Source: Bacillota bacterium (lineage in GTDB: Bacteria > Bacillota > Clostridia > Lachnospirales > Bianqueaceae). Taken from it: DNA of 33,402 nt. The notes under the pieces are model-generated. The model made no database searches. It worked only from the letters and a program-made list of their open reading frames with translations, and had not been told where the DNA came from. How positions within the stretch are numbered: position 1 is the first letter of the stretch; every line of letters begins with the position of its first letter. This document shows positions 23,310 to 31,128 of this stretch, piece after piece. Made by a program: the position numbers and the translations under genes. The stretch is from assembly GCA_017620135.1 (NCBI GenBank), contig JAFZQZ010000014.1, positions 1-33,402 of the forward strand. Direction: 5' to 3'.

Positions 23310-23331
23310 GATGCCCTCTCCTTTTCTTGTA

Positions 23332-24264
23332 TTAGCCACAGAACAGCGGTGTGGAATAATAGCGGTCGCCGGAATCCGGTAAAAGCGCGATGATCGTCTT
23401 TCCGGCATTTTCCGGCTTTTTGGCGTACTGGATCGCGGCTGAAAGCGCGGCGCCTGAAGTGATGCCGACAGAAATACCTTCCTTCTGCGCGAGCATCTTC
23501 GCAGCCGCAAAGGCTTCTTCCGTGCTGGCCGGATAGATCTCATCGTAGATCTCCCGGTTCAGAAGGCTCGGAATAAAGTTGGCGCCGATCCCCTGCAGCT
23601 TATGCGGGCCTACGTGTCCTTCCGAAAGAAGCGGGGAATCCGCCGGTTCCAGAGCGACGACACAGACAGCCGGGTTCTGCGATTTCAGATATTCCCCGAT
23701 ACCAGTCAGGGTACCGCCGGTCCCGACGCCGGCGATAAAAATATCGACCTTACCGTCTGTGTCCTGCCAGATCTCGGGACCGGTAGTCTTCCGGTGCGCG
23801 TCCGCGTTGGCCGGGTTGTCGAACTGACCGGGAATAAAACTGTTCGGGATCGTCGCGGCAAGCTCTTCCGCTTTTGCGACAGCCCCGCTCATATCTGTCG
23901 CTCCCTCCGTGAGAACGACCTGCGCGCCATAGGCTTTCAGGATATTCTGTCTTTCCACGCTCATGGTATCCGGCATGGTCAGGATCATCCGATACCCGCG
24001 GGACGCGGCGATCGCCGCCAGCCCGATGCCGGTATTGCCGGAAGTCGGTTCGATAATGACCGAACCCTCCTTCAGAAGGCCTTTCGCCTCCGCGTCTTCG
24101 ATCATGGATTTAGCGGCGCGGTCTTTCACGCTTCCGGCCGGATTGAGGTATTCCAGCTTTACCAGCACTCTTGCCTGGAGACCCAGCTGTTTTTCGATAT
24201 TGCAGACCTCCATCAGCGGCGTACGGCCGATGATCTCCGTGATCCCCTGAACGATATTTCCCAT
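23332..24264 (-). CDS. cysK: Cysteine synthase A (O-acetylserine sulfhydrylase)
   Basis: A 310-residue PLP enzyme that makes L-cysteine from O-acetylserine and sulfide in the cytoplasm. The PLP lysine is Lys47 in NPAGSVKDRAA; EPTSGNTGIGLA binds the substrate carboxylate; GVGTGGTLTGIG holds the PLP phosphate; ITSGAALSAA and LLPDSGDRYYST complete the active site. Length is standard. A strong AGGAGG precedes the ATG. It sits inside a mixed operon between a Gfo/Idh oxidoreductase and a serine hydrolase, with no serine acetyltransferase or T-box leader nearby. Confidence 0.96.
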   Translation of the reverse strand: MGNIVQGITEIIGRTPLMEVCNIEKQLGLQARVLVKLEYLNPAGSVKDRAAKSMIEDAEAKGLLKEGSVIIEPTSGNTGIGLAAIAASRGYRMILTMPDTMSVERQNILKAYGAQVVLTEGATDMSGAVAKAEELAATIPNSFIPGQFDNPANADAHRKTTGPEIWQDTDGKVDIFIAGVGTGGTLTGIGEYLKSQNPAVCVVALEPADSPLLSEGHVGPHKLQGIGANFIPSLLNREIYDEIYPASTEEAFAAAKMLAQKEGISVGITSGAALSAAIQYAKKPENAGKTIIALLPDSGDRYYSTPLFCG

Positions 24265-24291
24265 GTTTCCTCCTATGAGTCCGGTGATGAT

Positions 24292-25239
24292 TTATCCTAA
24301 GATCCGATCGGCCTTCTCCGCGAAGTCCAGTGTCAGCGCCCAGGTATTGATATCGCTTTCGATCTTCCCTGCCTCCATGAGATCACAGAAATGTCCGATC
24401 TCATGAACGAACCCTTCCTCTTCCGGATCTTCAAAGGTTTCGACAAGTCCCTGCCGCCCCTGATACAGTCTCGCGGTGCGGCAGCCCAGGAAATAGTCCA
24501 TCTCGATATAGCCTTCCGACCCGGAAAGGATCCCCGTGGAATCCATCGATCCGCCCACGGACGTCAGACAGTTGGCGATGACTCCGTCCGGATAGCGCAT
24601 GTTGAAAGCCACGGTCATATCTACTCCCGTAGGCGCCAGATCGACCATATACTGCAGTTCCTTGGGAGCGCCTCCCATCAGTCCCGTCACGAATTCATAG
24701 GGATATACGCCGGCATCCAGGAAAGCGCCGCCGGCCGTTTCCTTTTTCCAGATCCGGGAATCCTTCAGCCACTGCGGCATCGCAAAGCAGAACGAAGCAC
24801 GGATCATTCTCAGTTTTCCGATCTTTCCTTCTTTCAGCCAGGAAACGACCTTCTGATAAGCCGGCTGCGTACGGGTCCAGAAGCCTTCCATGATCAGCAC
24901 CTGCTTTTCTTTCGCCAGTGCCATGACTTCTCTGGCTTCACCGGCATGGACAAAGAACGGCTTCTCACACAGGACGGCTTTGCCAGCCAGGATCGCCATC
25001 TTCGCCAGTTCAGCATGGGTGTTGTGAACGGTCGCGATATACACGGCCTGAACGGAAGGATCCGCCAGCAGCGCTTCATAGCTTTCAAAAGCCTTCCCGC
25101 CATATTCTCCGGCGAACTTCTCCGCCCGCTCCGGGTCACGTGCCGCGCACGCAAATAGTTCCGCTTTTTCGGATTTCGCAAGTGCCTTCGCGAAACGTCT
25201 GGCGATATTGCCGCATCCGAGAATTCCGAATTTGATCAT
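24292..25239 (-). CDS. Gfo/Idh/MocA-family NAD(P)-dependent oxidoreductase
   Basis: A 315-residue two-domain oxidoreductase. The Rossmann dinucleotide motif GILGCGNIARRF is at the N-terminus and the catalytic-lysine motif CEKPFF at about residues 92-97, followed by EGFWTR and GGAFLDAGVYPYEF in the C-terminal sheet domain. The pattern resembles trans-1,2-dihydrodiol dehydrogenase-like members, which oxidise sugars or cyclic diols. The ATG follows AGGAAG. It lies between an AEC transporter (13-base gap) and cysK (27-base gap). Substrate unknown; a sugar or sugar acid is likely given the neighbourhood. Confidence 0.88.
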   Translation of the reverse strand: MIKFGILGCGNIARRFAKALAKSEKAELFACAARDPERAEKFAGEYGGKAFESYEALLADPSVQAVYIATVHNTHAELAKMAILAGKAVLCEKPFFVHAGEAREVMALAKEKQVLIMEGFWTRTQPAYQKVVSWLKEGKIGKLRMIRASFCFAMPQWLKDSRIWKKETAGGAFLDAGVYPYEFVTGLMGGAPKELQYMVDLAPTGVDMTVAFNMRYPDGVIANCLTSVGGSMDSTGILSGSEGYIEMDYFLGCRTARLYQGRQGLVETFEDPEEEGFVHEIGHFCDLMEAGKIESDINTWALTLDFAEKADRILG

Positions 25240-25252
25240 TTTTATCTTCCTT

Positions 25253-26179
25253 TTATTTTACCCAGAGAAGCTGGGAGAGCCATACGATCCCGGGGATCGT
25301 CAGTACCGAGAAAAGCGTGGAGATAACGACCGTCTCCACCGCGTAGGTGTGATCCTTGCCGTGCAGCTGCGCGTAGACTGCCACGTTGGAACCCACCGGG
25401 CAGGCTGCCGCGATCAGGATCGCCGTCCTCATTTCCATCATCGGGACGCCGCCCAACGATCCAGGCAGAAGCGAAAGGACCGCCAGAGAGATCACGGGGA
25501 TAAGAAGAAGCCGGACAGCCGAAACGGCATAGAGTTTCTTACGGCGCACCATCTTCAGGATGTCAGCCTGAGCCAGGTAAATACCTACGGTAAACATAGC
25601 CAGCGGTGTATTGACCGCCGCGATCGTACTGATCACGCTTCCGATCATCGCCGGCATGGGAAGACCGGTCAGGAAGAAAAACAGCCCGATCAGGATCGCG
25701 ATCATAAACGGTGCTTTCAGCACGGCCATCGGTTTCAGGCCCTTCTTTTCGCCGGTCATGATCGCCACGCCGTAGGTCCACTGCAGCAGATTCAGAAACG
25801 CGATAAACGCCGCCACATAGAAAACCGCGCCGGAACTTAAGGACCCCACGATCAGTGGGACGCCAAAGAAGCCCGGATTGGAAAAACTCGCGGAGAAAGC
25901 GGCGATCGGATCTTTCTTAAAGAAGATCCGCGATACCAGGATCGCGATCGCCAGCACAACTGCCGCCGCCAGCGCGGAAAGCCCCAGGGCGATCAGGCTT
26001 TCCCTCGTCCGGTTGATGAGGAAACTGTTTATAATGACACACGGAAGGGAAAGGAAGATCAGGATATTGCCGATCGTCTTGCTGCCTTCCGGCGTGATCT
26101 TTTTGGTTTTGAACATCACGAATCCCACTCCCGCGAGCAGGAACATGATGAGGACTTGTTTCGCTAATGTCAGGATCAC
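25253..26179 (-). CDS. AEC-family transporter (auxin efflux carrier-like)
   Basis: A 308-residue integral membrane protein with about ten hydrophobic helices in two halves, as in AEC (auxin efflux carrier/malonate permease) proteins. Recognisable parts are VKTK-like loop FKTKKITPEGSKTIGNILIFLSLPCVIINSF, SNPGFFGVPLI and the C-terminal AACPVGSNVAVYAQLHG. The start is GTG at 26179 with GTGAGG upstream, 11 bases after the preceding SGNH gene. Members export or import organic acids and related anions; the substrate here is not known. Confidence 0.88.
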   Translation of the reverse strand: MILTLAKQVLIMFLLAGVGFVMFKTKKITPEGSKTIGNILIFLSLPCVIINSFLINRTRESLIALGLSALAAAVVLAIAILVSRIFFKKDPIAAFSASFSNPGFFGVPLIVGSLSSGAVFYVAAFIAFLNLLQWTYGVAIMTGEKKGLKPMAVLKAPFMIAILIGLFFFLTGLPMPAMIGSVISTIAAVNTPLAMFTVGIYLAQADILKMVRRKKLYAVSAVRLLLIPVISLAVLSLLPGSLGGVPMMEMRTAILIAAACPVGSNVAVYAQLHGKDHTYAVETVVISTLFSVLTIPGIVWLSQLLWVK

Positions 26180-26190
26180 TTAAGATGGCC

Positions 26191-26919
26191 TCACTTTCCG
26201 ATCAGTCTGTCAAGAAAGCCTTCGAGACTAAGGCCCAGGTACGGACGCAGATTGCGGAAGACGACTTCGTACGCCGCCGCGAGCATATGCACGCCGTCGA
26301 TAGCGAATTCCTGCTTCTGCTCGCCGTTCTCGTCGGTAAGGCCATCGTTCACGTCGATATATTGATAACCGTATTTCTCCGCGAGCGCCCGGACACGCGC
26401 GTTCATTTCCGCGATGTTTTCCAGGGTACGGTCCTTGAGCATGCCCTTTGACCATTCCTCCGCCCAGGGCAGATGATGATTCACGGGATAGTAAGCCATG
26501 CAGTAGATCTGTGCCTCCGGGATCTTCTCCTTCGCGATCTGAAGGATCTTCTCATAGTTGGCTTCCAGATGGTCTTTCCAGCCGTCTCCGTAGACGCGGT
26601 CGGTCATGTCATTGGTGCCGATATTGATGAAGACTTTCCGCGGCTGAAGATCCAGCAGCACCGTGTCGATCTCCCGCAGGAAATCGTCGGTGGTCGTTCC
26701 GCCGATGCCCCGGTTGTAGACCGGTCCTTCGACCCCTGCCGAAACGGCCATCTCGCACACAGGGAACTGTTCCATCAGCGATGAGCCCGTGAACAGGATG
26801 CCGCCTTTCTTCGCGAGCGCGTTCAGAGTCTTATAATTTTTGACTTTGGTTTCCTGTTCTTTTTTCATGCGCTCCATCATCTGCTGTCCGATTTTTTCCA
26901 TCATTTGCTGTTCAGTCAT
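26191..26919 (-). CDS. SGNH/GDSL-family hydrolase (paralogue of 6569-7321)
   Basis: A 242-residue esterase with all SGNH blocks: ILFTGSSLMEQF (catalytic serine about residue 47), NRGIGGTTTDDF, INIGTNDM and the intact D-x-x-H in IDGVHM. Long identical stretches with the protein at 6569-7321 show a recent common origin. The first ~25 residues are a Met/Gln/Lys-rich helix. The ATG at 26919 follows AAGGAG; the longer frame to 26961 lacks a Shine-Dalgarno. It opens the six-gene minus-strand operon. No signal peptide, so it probably works on imported acylated sugars. Confidence 0.87.
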   Translation of the reverse strand: MTEQQMMEKIGQQMMERMKKEQETKVKNYKTLNALAKKGGILFTGSSLMEQFPVCEMAVSAGVEGPVYNRGIGGTTTDDFLREIDTVLLDLQPRKVFINIGTNDMTDRVYGDGWKDHLEANYEKILQIAKEKIPEAQIYCMAYYPVNHHLPWAEEWSKGMLKDRTLENIAEMNARVRALAEKYGYQYIDVNDGLTDENGEQKQEFAIDGVHMLAAAYEVVFRNLRPYLGLSLEGFLDRLIGK

Positions 26920-27018
26920 GGTTATTCTCCTTGTTGTCTTATCGGGGATCGTCTTGTGCATTCCTCTAAACTATGATACCATGAATTCATGCTGAAAGAA
27001 AGAGAGTAATTCACCTTG

Positions 27019-27990
27019 ATGATCGAAATGGCCCCCATGGAGGGGATCACGAATTATATCTACCGTCAGGTCTTTGCCGCGCACTTCGGGGGTGTGGACC
27101 GCTACTATACGCCGTTCCTTTCTCCCAACCAGACCGAGAGCCTGCAAAGCAAGGAGTGGAAAGAGCTGGATCCGGAAAACAACGCCGGTCTTCATGTCAT
27201 TCCACAGCTTCTGACGAAGAACGCCGATCACTTTCTCTGGGCTGCCGGGCAGGCGGCAAAGCTCGGATACCGGGAAGTCAACTACAACATCGGCTGTCCC
27301 TCCGGGACCGTTGTGGCGAAAGGCAAGGGTTCCGGCATGCTGCGGGATCCGGATCAACTGGACGAAACGCTGGATATGATCTTTCGTTCCTGTCCCATCG
27401 CCGTCTCCATCAAGACCCGCATCGGGATATCGGATCCAGCTGAGTTCGAGAAGATACTCGCTATTTATAATCAGTATCCCATCGTCCGGCTGATCATCCA
27501 TCCGCGGGTCCAGAAAGAGTTTTACAAAGGTTCGGTGCACAGGGAGATCTTTGCGCTGGCCTGTGAGCAGGCGAAGATGCCGCTGGTCTTCAACGGGAAT
27601 CTCGCAACGGTTTCGGACGTCGATTCCGTCATGGAGGATTTTCCACACCTCAAGGGAGTCATGCTCGGACGCGGGATGCTGACCAATCCGGCGCTGGCCG
27701 AGCAGGCGATCCGGGTACCGGGGGCTTCCCTTACCATGGACCGCTTCGCTTCCTTCCATTCCGACCTGATCCGGCAGAACAGCGAAGTCCTTTACGGCGA
27801 CCATCAGGTCCTTCACCGCATGAAAGAATTCTGGCCCTACTGGTATGTCAATTTCACGAACGGCCGGAAATACTGGAAGGCTGTGCGAAAAGCCAGATAT
27901 CTTTCCGACTATCTCGCCGCCGTCGATCAGCTGTTTTCGTCAGAAGAGATCATCCCCGGCGCCGCATTCGAGGCCTATTCGATCCGATGA
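27019..27990 (+). CDS. tRNA-dihydrouridine synthase (Dus family)
   Basis: An FMN-dependent enzyme of 323 residues that reduces uridine in the tRNA D-loop. Family marks: MAPMEGITNYIYR at the N-terminus, QLLTKNADHF, the catalytic cysteine in NYNIGCPSGTV (about residue 93), KGSGML, SIKTRIG, IIHPRV, VFNGNL and MLGRGML for FMN binding. A TTG directly precedes the ATG at 27019 and would add one residue. The Shine-Dalgarno is weak (GAGAG, 12 bases away). It is transcribed divergently from the SGNH-led operon and is followed by the separate promoter of the GH120 gene. Confidence 0.92.
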   Translation: MIEMAPMEGITNYIYRQVFAAHFGGVDRYYTPFLSPNQTESLQSKEWKELDPENNAGLHVIPQLLTKNADHFLWAAGQAAKLGYREVNYNIGCPSGTVVAKGKGSGMLRDPDQLDETLDMIFRSCPIAVSIKTRIGISDPAEFEKILAIYNQYPIVRLIIHPRVQKEFYKGSVHREIFALACEQAKMPLVFNGNLATVSDVDSVMEDFPHLKGVMLGRGMLTNPALAEQAIRVPGASLTMDRFASFHSDLIRQNSEVLYGDHQVLHRMKEFWPYWYVNFTNGRKYWKAVRKARYLSDYLAAVDQLFSSEEIIPGAAFEAYSIR

Positions 27991-28006
27991 AAACCGGACT
28001 AAGCCC

Positions 28007-28035
28007 TTGCCAATACCCTGCACTTACGATAAGAT
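28007..28035 (+). promoter_or_regulatory. Sigma-A promoter of the GH120-KduD operon
   Basis: TTGCCA (28007-28012), a 17-base spacer and TAAGAT (28030-28035) lie 39 bases ahead of the GH120 start, just past the stop of the Dus gene. Confidence 0.72.
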
Positions 28036-28074
28036 AGAACTAATCAATATGACGAAAGAAAGCGAGGTCTCCCA

Positions 28075-30099
28075 ATGAAATATTATGTCAGCGCTGCCTC
28101 TTCCCGGGACGGGAACGGCTCGAAGGAAATGCCCTTCAAAAAGATCGGTGACGCCGCTAAGATCGCGCGGCCGGGTGACGAGGTCATCGTAGCGCCCGGC
28201 GTCTACCGTGAACATGTCATCCCCCGTTATGCCGGCACCGAGGAGGAGCGGATCGTCTATCGCTCCGAAAAGCCGCTCGGCGCGGTCATCACCGGATCCG
28301 AGAAGCTCTCTGACTGGAAGCCTTTCGAGGGCAACGTCTGGAAAGCGGAAGTCGACAACGGGATCTTCGGCACCTATAACCCTTATAAAGAAATGGTCTG
28401 CGGCGACTGGTACTTCGCTCCGACAAACAAACATACCGGCTTTGTCGTCCTGAACGACCGCATGATGTATGAAGTGACCAGCCTTGAGGCCTGCCTCAAA
28501 GGCGAATCTGACCCTACTTCATGGGCCAAAGCTGTTCCCGGATGGGAAGCCGGTTTTGTGGATGGCAAGGCATCCGATGAATCCGTCTATCAGTGGTTCA
28601 CTGAGCAGGCAGAAGGCAAGACCATCCTCTACGCGAACTTCCAGGGTCTCGACCCACGCAGCGAAGACGTCGAGATCGCGGTCCGCCGCAACTGCTTCAT
28701 GCCGGTGGAAAACGGCATCAGCTATATCACCGTCAGCGGATTTGACATCAAGAATGCCGCCACCACCTGGGCTCCGCCCGCTGCCTATCAGGACGGCGCG
28801 ATCGGTCCGCACTGGTCCAAAGGCTGGATCATCGAGGACTGCGAAGTCCACAACAGCCGCTGCTGCGGAATTTCACTTGGCAAATACCGCGACCCGGAAA
28901 ATGACATGTATTTCTACACCAAACATGTCAAAAGCCCCACGCAGATGGAGCGCGACGCCGTCTGCCGCGGCCAGTACCACGGCTGGCTGAAGGAAAAAGT
29001 CGGCAGCCACATCATCCGCCGCTGCCATGTCCATCACTGCGAACAGACCGGTATCGTCGGCCGTATGGGCGGGGTCTTCTCGACCATTGAAGACTGCCAC
29101 ATCCACCACGTCTGCAACTCCCAGCAGCTCGGCGGCGCCGAGACTGCCGGTATCAAGCTCCATGCCGCGATCGACGTGACGATCCGCCGCAACCACATCC
29201 ACCACTGTATCATGGGCGTTTGGCTGGACTGGCAGGCCCAGGGTGCCCGTATCTCGCAGAACCTCATGCATGACAACATCCGGCCGAAGAACGCTCAGCC
29301 AGCCCTCGGCGCCATGTTCTCGAACGATATCTTCATCGAATTCGGTCACGGACCGACCCTGATCGACAACAACGTTCTGCTCTCCGAAGTATCCGCGGCT
29401 ATCCCCAGCGAAGGTCTGGCCTTCGTCCACAATCTGATGCTGGGCTCCTTCGTCCTGGTCAATTCCGGCGTGGATTCCGTCGTGAACGGCCAGCGCGAGC
29501 CGCGCTATACGCCCTACCATATCCGCCACCGTACGGAGGTCGCCGGCTTCATGACGATCCTGCACGGCGATGACCGGATCTACAACAACATCTTCCTTCA
29601 GCAGCACCCCATCGCTGAGGATAAAAAGCCCACCGAGGCTTCCTACACGACCGTCGGTACGGCTCCGTTCGACATCTTCCCCACCTACGATGAGTGGATC
29701 TCTCACTTCATGATGGGTGAAGAACCCAATATGGGCAAACTGGCGACCTATCACTTCGGTCATCTGCCGGTCTGGCTCGGCGGCAATGCCTACTTTAACG
29801 GCGCCACGGTCTGCCAGCACGAAAAAGCTCCCTATCAGTCCGACGAGCCCGCTTACGTACGTCTCGCCGAGAAAGACGGGAAGCCTGTTCTCGAAACGAA
29901 TATCTATGAACTCCTGAAGGATTTCTGCTGCGGCATCATCACCACCGAGACTCTCGGCAAAGCCTTCGAACCGGAAGAATGCTTCGAAAATACAGACGGC
30001 ACACCGATCACTTTCGACAGCGATTTCTTCGGAAGCCACCGCGGACTTAAGACGATCCCCGGACCGTTCGCGGAAGCGGCGGAAAGCTACATTTTCTAA
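28075..30099 (+). CDS. Glycoside hydrolase family 120 beta-xylosidase
   Basis: A 674-residue right-handed beta-helix enzyme that releases xylose from xylo-oligosaccharides. It follows the Thermoanaerobacterium saccharolyticum XylC sequence, as I remember it, over most of its length: GDEVIVAPGVYREHV, NPYKEMVCGDW, TILYANFQGLDP, VRRNCFMPVENGISYITV, WAPPAAYQDGAIGPHWSKGW. The two catalytic acids align: Asp385 in GVWLDWQAQG (nucleophile) and Glu422 in DIFIEFGHGP (acid/base). About 15 extra residues between them (RPKNAQPALG) are absent from XylC. No signal peptide, so it is intracellular. GAGGT precedes the ATG. Generic 'parallel beta-helix protein' or pectate lyase labels would miss this. Confidence 0.9.
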   Translation: MKYYVSAASSRDGNGSKEMPFKKIGDAAKIARPGDEVIVAPGVYREHVIPRYAGTEEERIVYRSEKPLGAVITGSEKLSDWKPFEGNVWKAEVDNGIFGTYNPYKEMVCGDWYFAPTNKHTGFVVLNDRMMYEVTSLEACLKGESDPTSWAKAVPGWEAGFVDGKASDESVYQWFTEQAEGKTILYANFQGLDPRSEDVEIAVRRNCFMPVENGISYITVSGFDIKNAATTWAPPAAYQDGAIGPHWSKGWIIEDCEVHNSRCCGISLGKYRDPENDMYFYTKHVKSPTQMERDAVCRGQYHGWLKEKVGSHIIRRCHVHHCEQTGIVGRMGGVFSTIEDCHIHHVCNSQQLGGAETAGIKLHAAIDVTIRRNHIHHCIMGVWLDWQAQGARISQNLMHDNIRPKNAQPALGAMFSNDIFIEFGHGPTLIDNNVLLSEVSAAIPSEGLAFVHNLMLGSFVLVNSGVDSVVNGQREPRYTPYHIRHRTEVAGFMTILHGDDRIYNNIFLQQHPIAEDKKPTEASYTTVGTAPFDIFPTYDEWISHFMMGEEPNMGKLATYHFGHLPVWLGGNAYFNGATVCQHEKAPYQSDEPAYVRLAEKDGKPVLETNIYELLKDFCCGIITTETLGKAFEPEECFENTDGTPITFDSDFFGSHRGLKTIPGPFAEAAESYIF

Positions 30100-30118
30100 T
30101 CAGCAGGAGAGCGAAAGA

Positions 30119-30847
30119 ATGAATACGATGTTTGACCTGAGCGGCAAATGGGCACTGGTCACCGGCGGACGCGGTCTCGCGGTCGGAATGGCGGAAGGTC
30201 TGGCAAAGGCCGGCGCGGACGTCATATTGATGAGCCGAAGCACACCGGAAACCGAAGCCTTTCCCTATATCCAGGCGGATCTTTCCAGCCGTGAATCCGT
30301 GAAGAAGGGTTTTGACGAAGTACTGGCCATCACCGGCGGACGCCTCGATATCCTTGTCAACTGCGCCGGCATCCAGCGGCGCCACGAGATCGAAGAATTT
30401 CCCATCGAAGACTGGGACGAGGTCATCGAAGTGAACCTGACCGCCTGCTTTGAACTCTGCCAGCTGGCAGGGAACGTCATGCTGAAACAGGGCAAAGGCA
30501 AGATCATCAATATTGCCTCGATGATCAGCTTCTTCGGCGGCATGCGTATCCCGGCCTATGCGGCCAGCAAAGGCGGCGTCGCCCAGCTCACCAAGTCGCT
30601 CGCGGTAGGCTGGGCGGGCAAAGGCATCCAGGTGAACGCGATCGCTCCTGGCTATATGGCGACCGACATGAATACCGCCCTGATCGAAGATCCTGTGAGA
30701 AATGCGTCGATTCTCAGCCGGATCCCCGCAGGGCGGTGGGGTACGAAAGAAGATATGGCCGGCCCCTGTGTCTTTCTGGCCTCAGAGGCGTCGGACTATG
30801 TCAGCGGCGCGATCCTTCCTGTGGACGGCGCCTACCTGGTCTGCTGA
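30119..30847 (+). CDS. KduD-like short-chain dehydrogenase (2-dehydro-3-deoxy-D-gluconate 5-dehydrogenase/gluconate 5-dehydrogenase type)
   Basis: A 242-residue classical SDR. Catalytic Ser and Tyr-Lys are in NIASMISFFGG and YAASK (Tyr147, Lys151); NCAGIQRR and NAIAPGYMATDM followed by RIPAGRWG match the KduD/gluconate 5-dehydrogenase group. The dinucleotide loop reads TGGRGLAVG, one residue shorter than the usual TGxxxGxG form. The ATG follows AGGAGA, 19 bases after the GH120 stop, so both are in one operon. It may interconvert keto and hydroxy forms of uronate-derived sugar acids released from glucuronoxylan and feed the DgoK/aldolase pair (inference). Confidence 0.83.
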   Translation: MNTMFDLSGKWALVTGGRGLAVGMAEGLAKAGADVILMSRSTPETEAFPYIQADLSSRESVKKGFDEVLAITGGRLDILVNCAGIQRRHEIEEFPIEDWDEVIEVNLTACFELCQLAGNVMLKQGKGKIINIASMISFFGGMRIPAYAASKGGVAQLTKSLAVGWAGKGIQVNAIAPGYMATDMNTALIEDPVRNASILSRIPAGRWGTKEDMAGPCVFLASEASDYVSGAILPVDGAYLVC

Positions 30848-30860
30848 TCAAAAAGAACGA

Positions 30861-31084
30861 TGGACTAAAAAATGCAAATACTCGATTTTTTATCCCATTT
30901 CAGCCATTTCCAGGGGTTCGGATGGACTAAGAATTGCAGAAACCACTGGTTTTTATCCCACTTTTCAAGCGAAAATCAGAAAATGTGGGACAAGAATTGC
31001 ATATATGAAAAATCGTAACCCTTCACGTCCTGTTGATGCAAGAGAAAAGGGACAAAAAATGCAGATATAAAAAAACTTAGTCCC
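30861..31084 (+). repeat. Tandem degenerate repeat, four units of 62-63 bases
   Basis: Units start at 30861, 30923, 30986 and 31048. Each opens with a form of TGGGACAAAAAATGCANATA (TGGACTAAAAAATGC, TGGACTAAGAATTGC, TGGGACAAGAATTGC, AGGGACAAAAAATGC). At offset 30-31 each has a form of TATCCCA (TATCCCA, TATCCCA, TAACCC, TAGTCCC). The GGGA/TCCC ends and the A-run/T-run let units 1 and 2 fold as hairpins. The last unit runs into the terminator at 31085. The block lies between two convergent genes and has no coding potential. Confidence 0.75.
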
Positions 31085-31111
31085 TCCCGGCGGCCTAAAA
31101 GGCGGCCGGGA
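31069..31111 (-). terminator. Terminator of the DagK-AraM operon
   Basis: On the reverse strand the stem AGGCCGCCGGGA-type arm (31096-31085) pairs with 31111-31100 around a 3-base loop, 12 positions with a single G-G/C-C mismatch, and is followed by a run of seven T (31075-31069). The plus direction has no T-run, so the KduD-like gene may depend on read-through or on the repeat hairpins. Confidence 0.85.
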
Positions 31112-31128
31112 CTATCTTGTATGTAAAT

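Noticed and set aside
28873..30039. Long antisense open frame of 388 codons opposite the GH120 gene
   Set aside because: It lies fully inside a gene with clear family identity, lacks a ribosome binding site and shows no recognisable domain.
28075..30099. Pectate lyase or generic beta-helix protein call
   Set aside because: The catalytic Asp/Glu pair and long shared motifs fit GH120 XylC much better than any pectate lyase.
30861..31067. Possible CRISPR array
   Set aside because: The repeats are degenerate, have a second conserved box inside the would-be spacer, and no cas genes are near.
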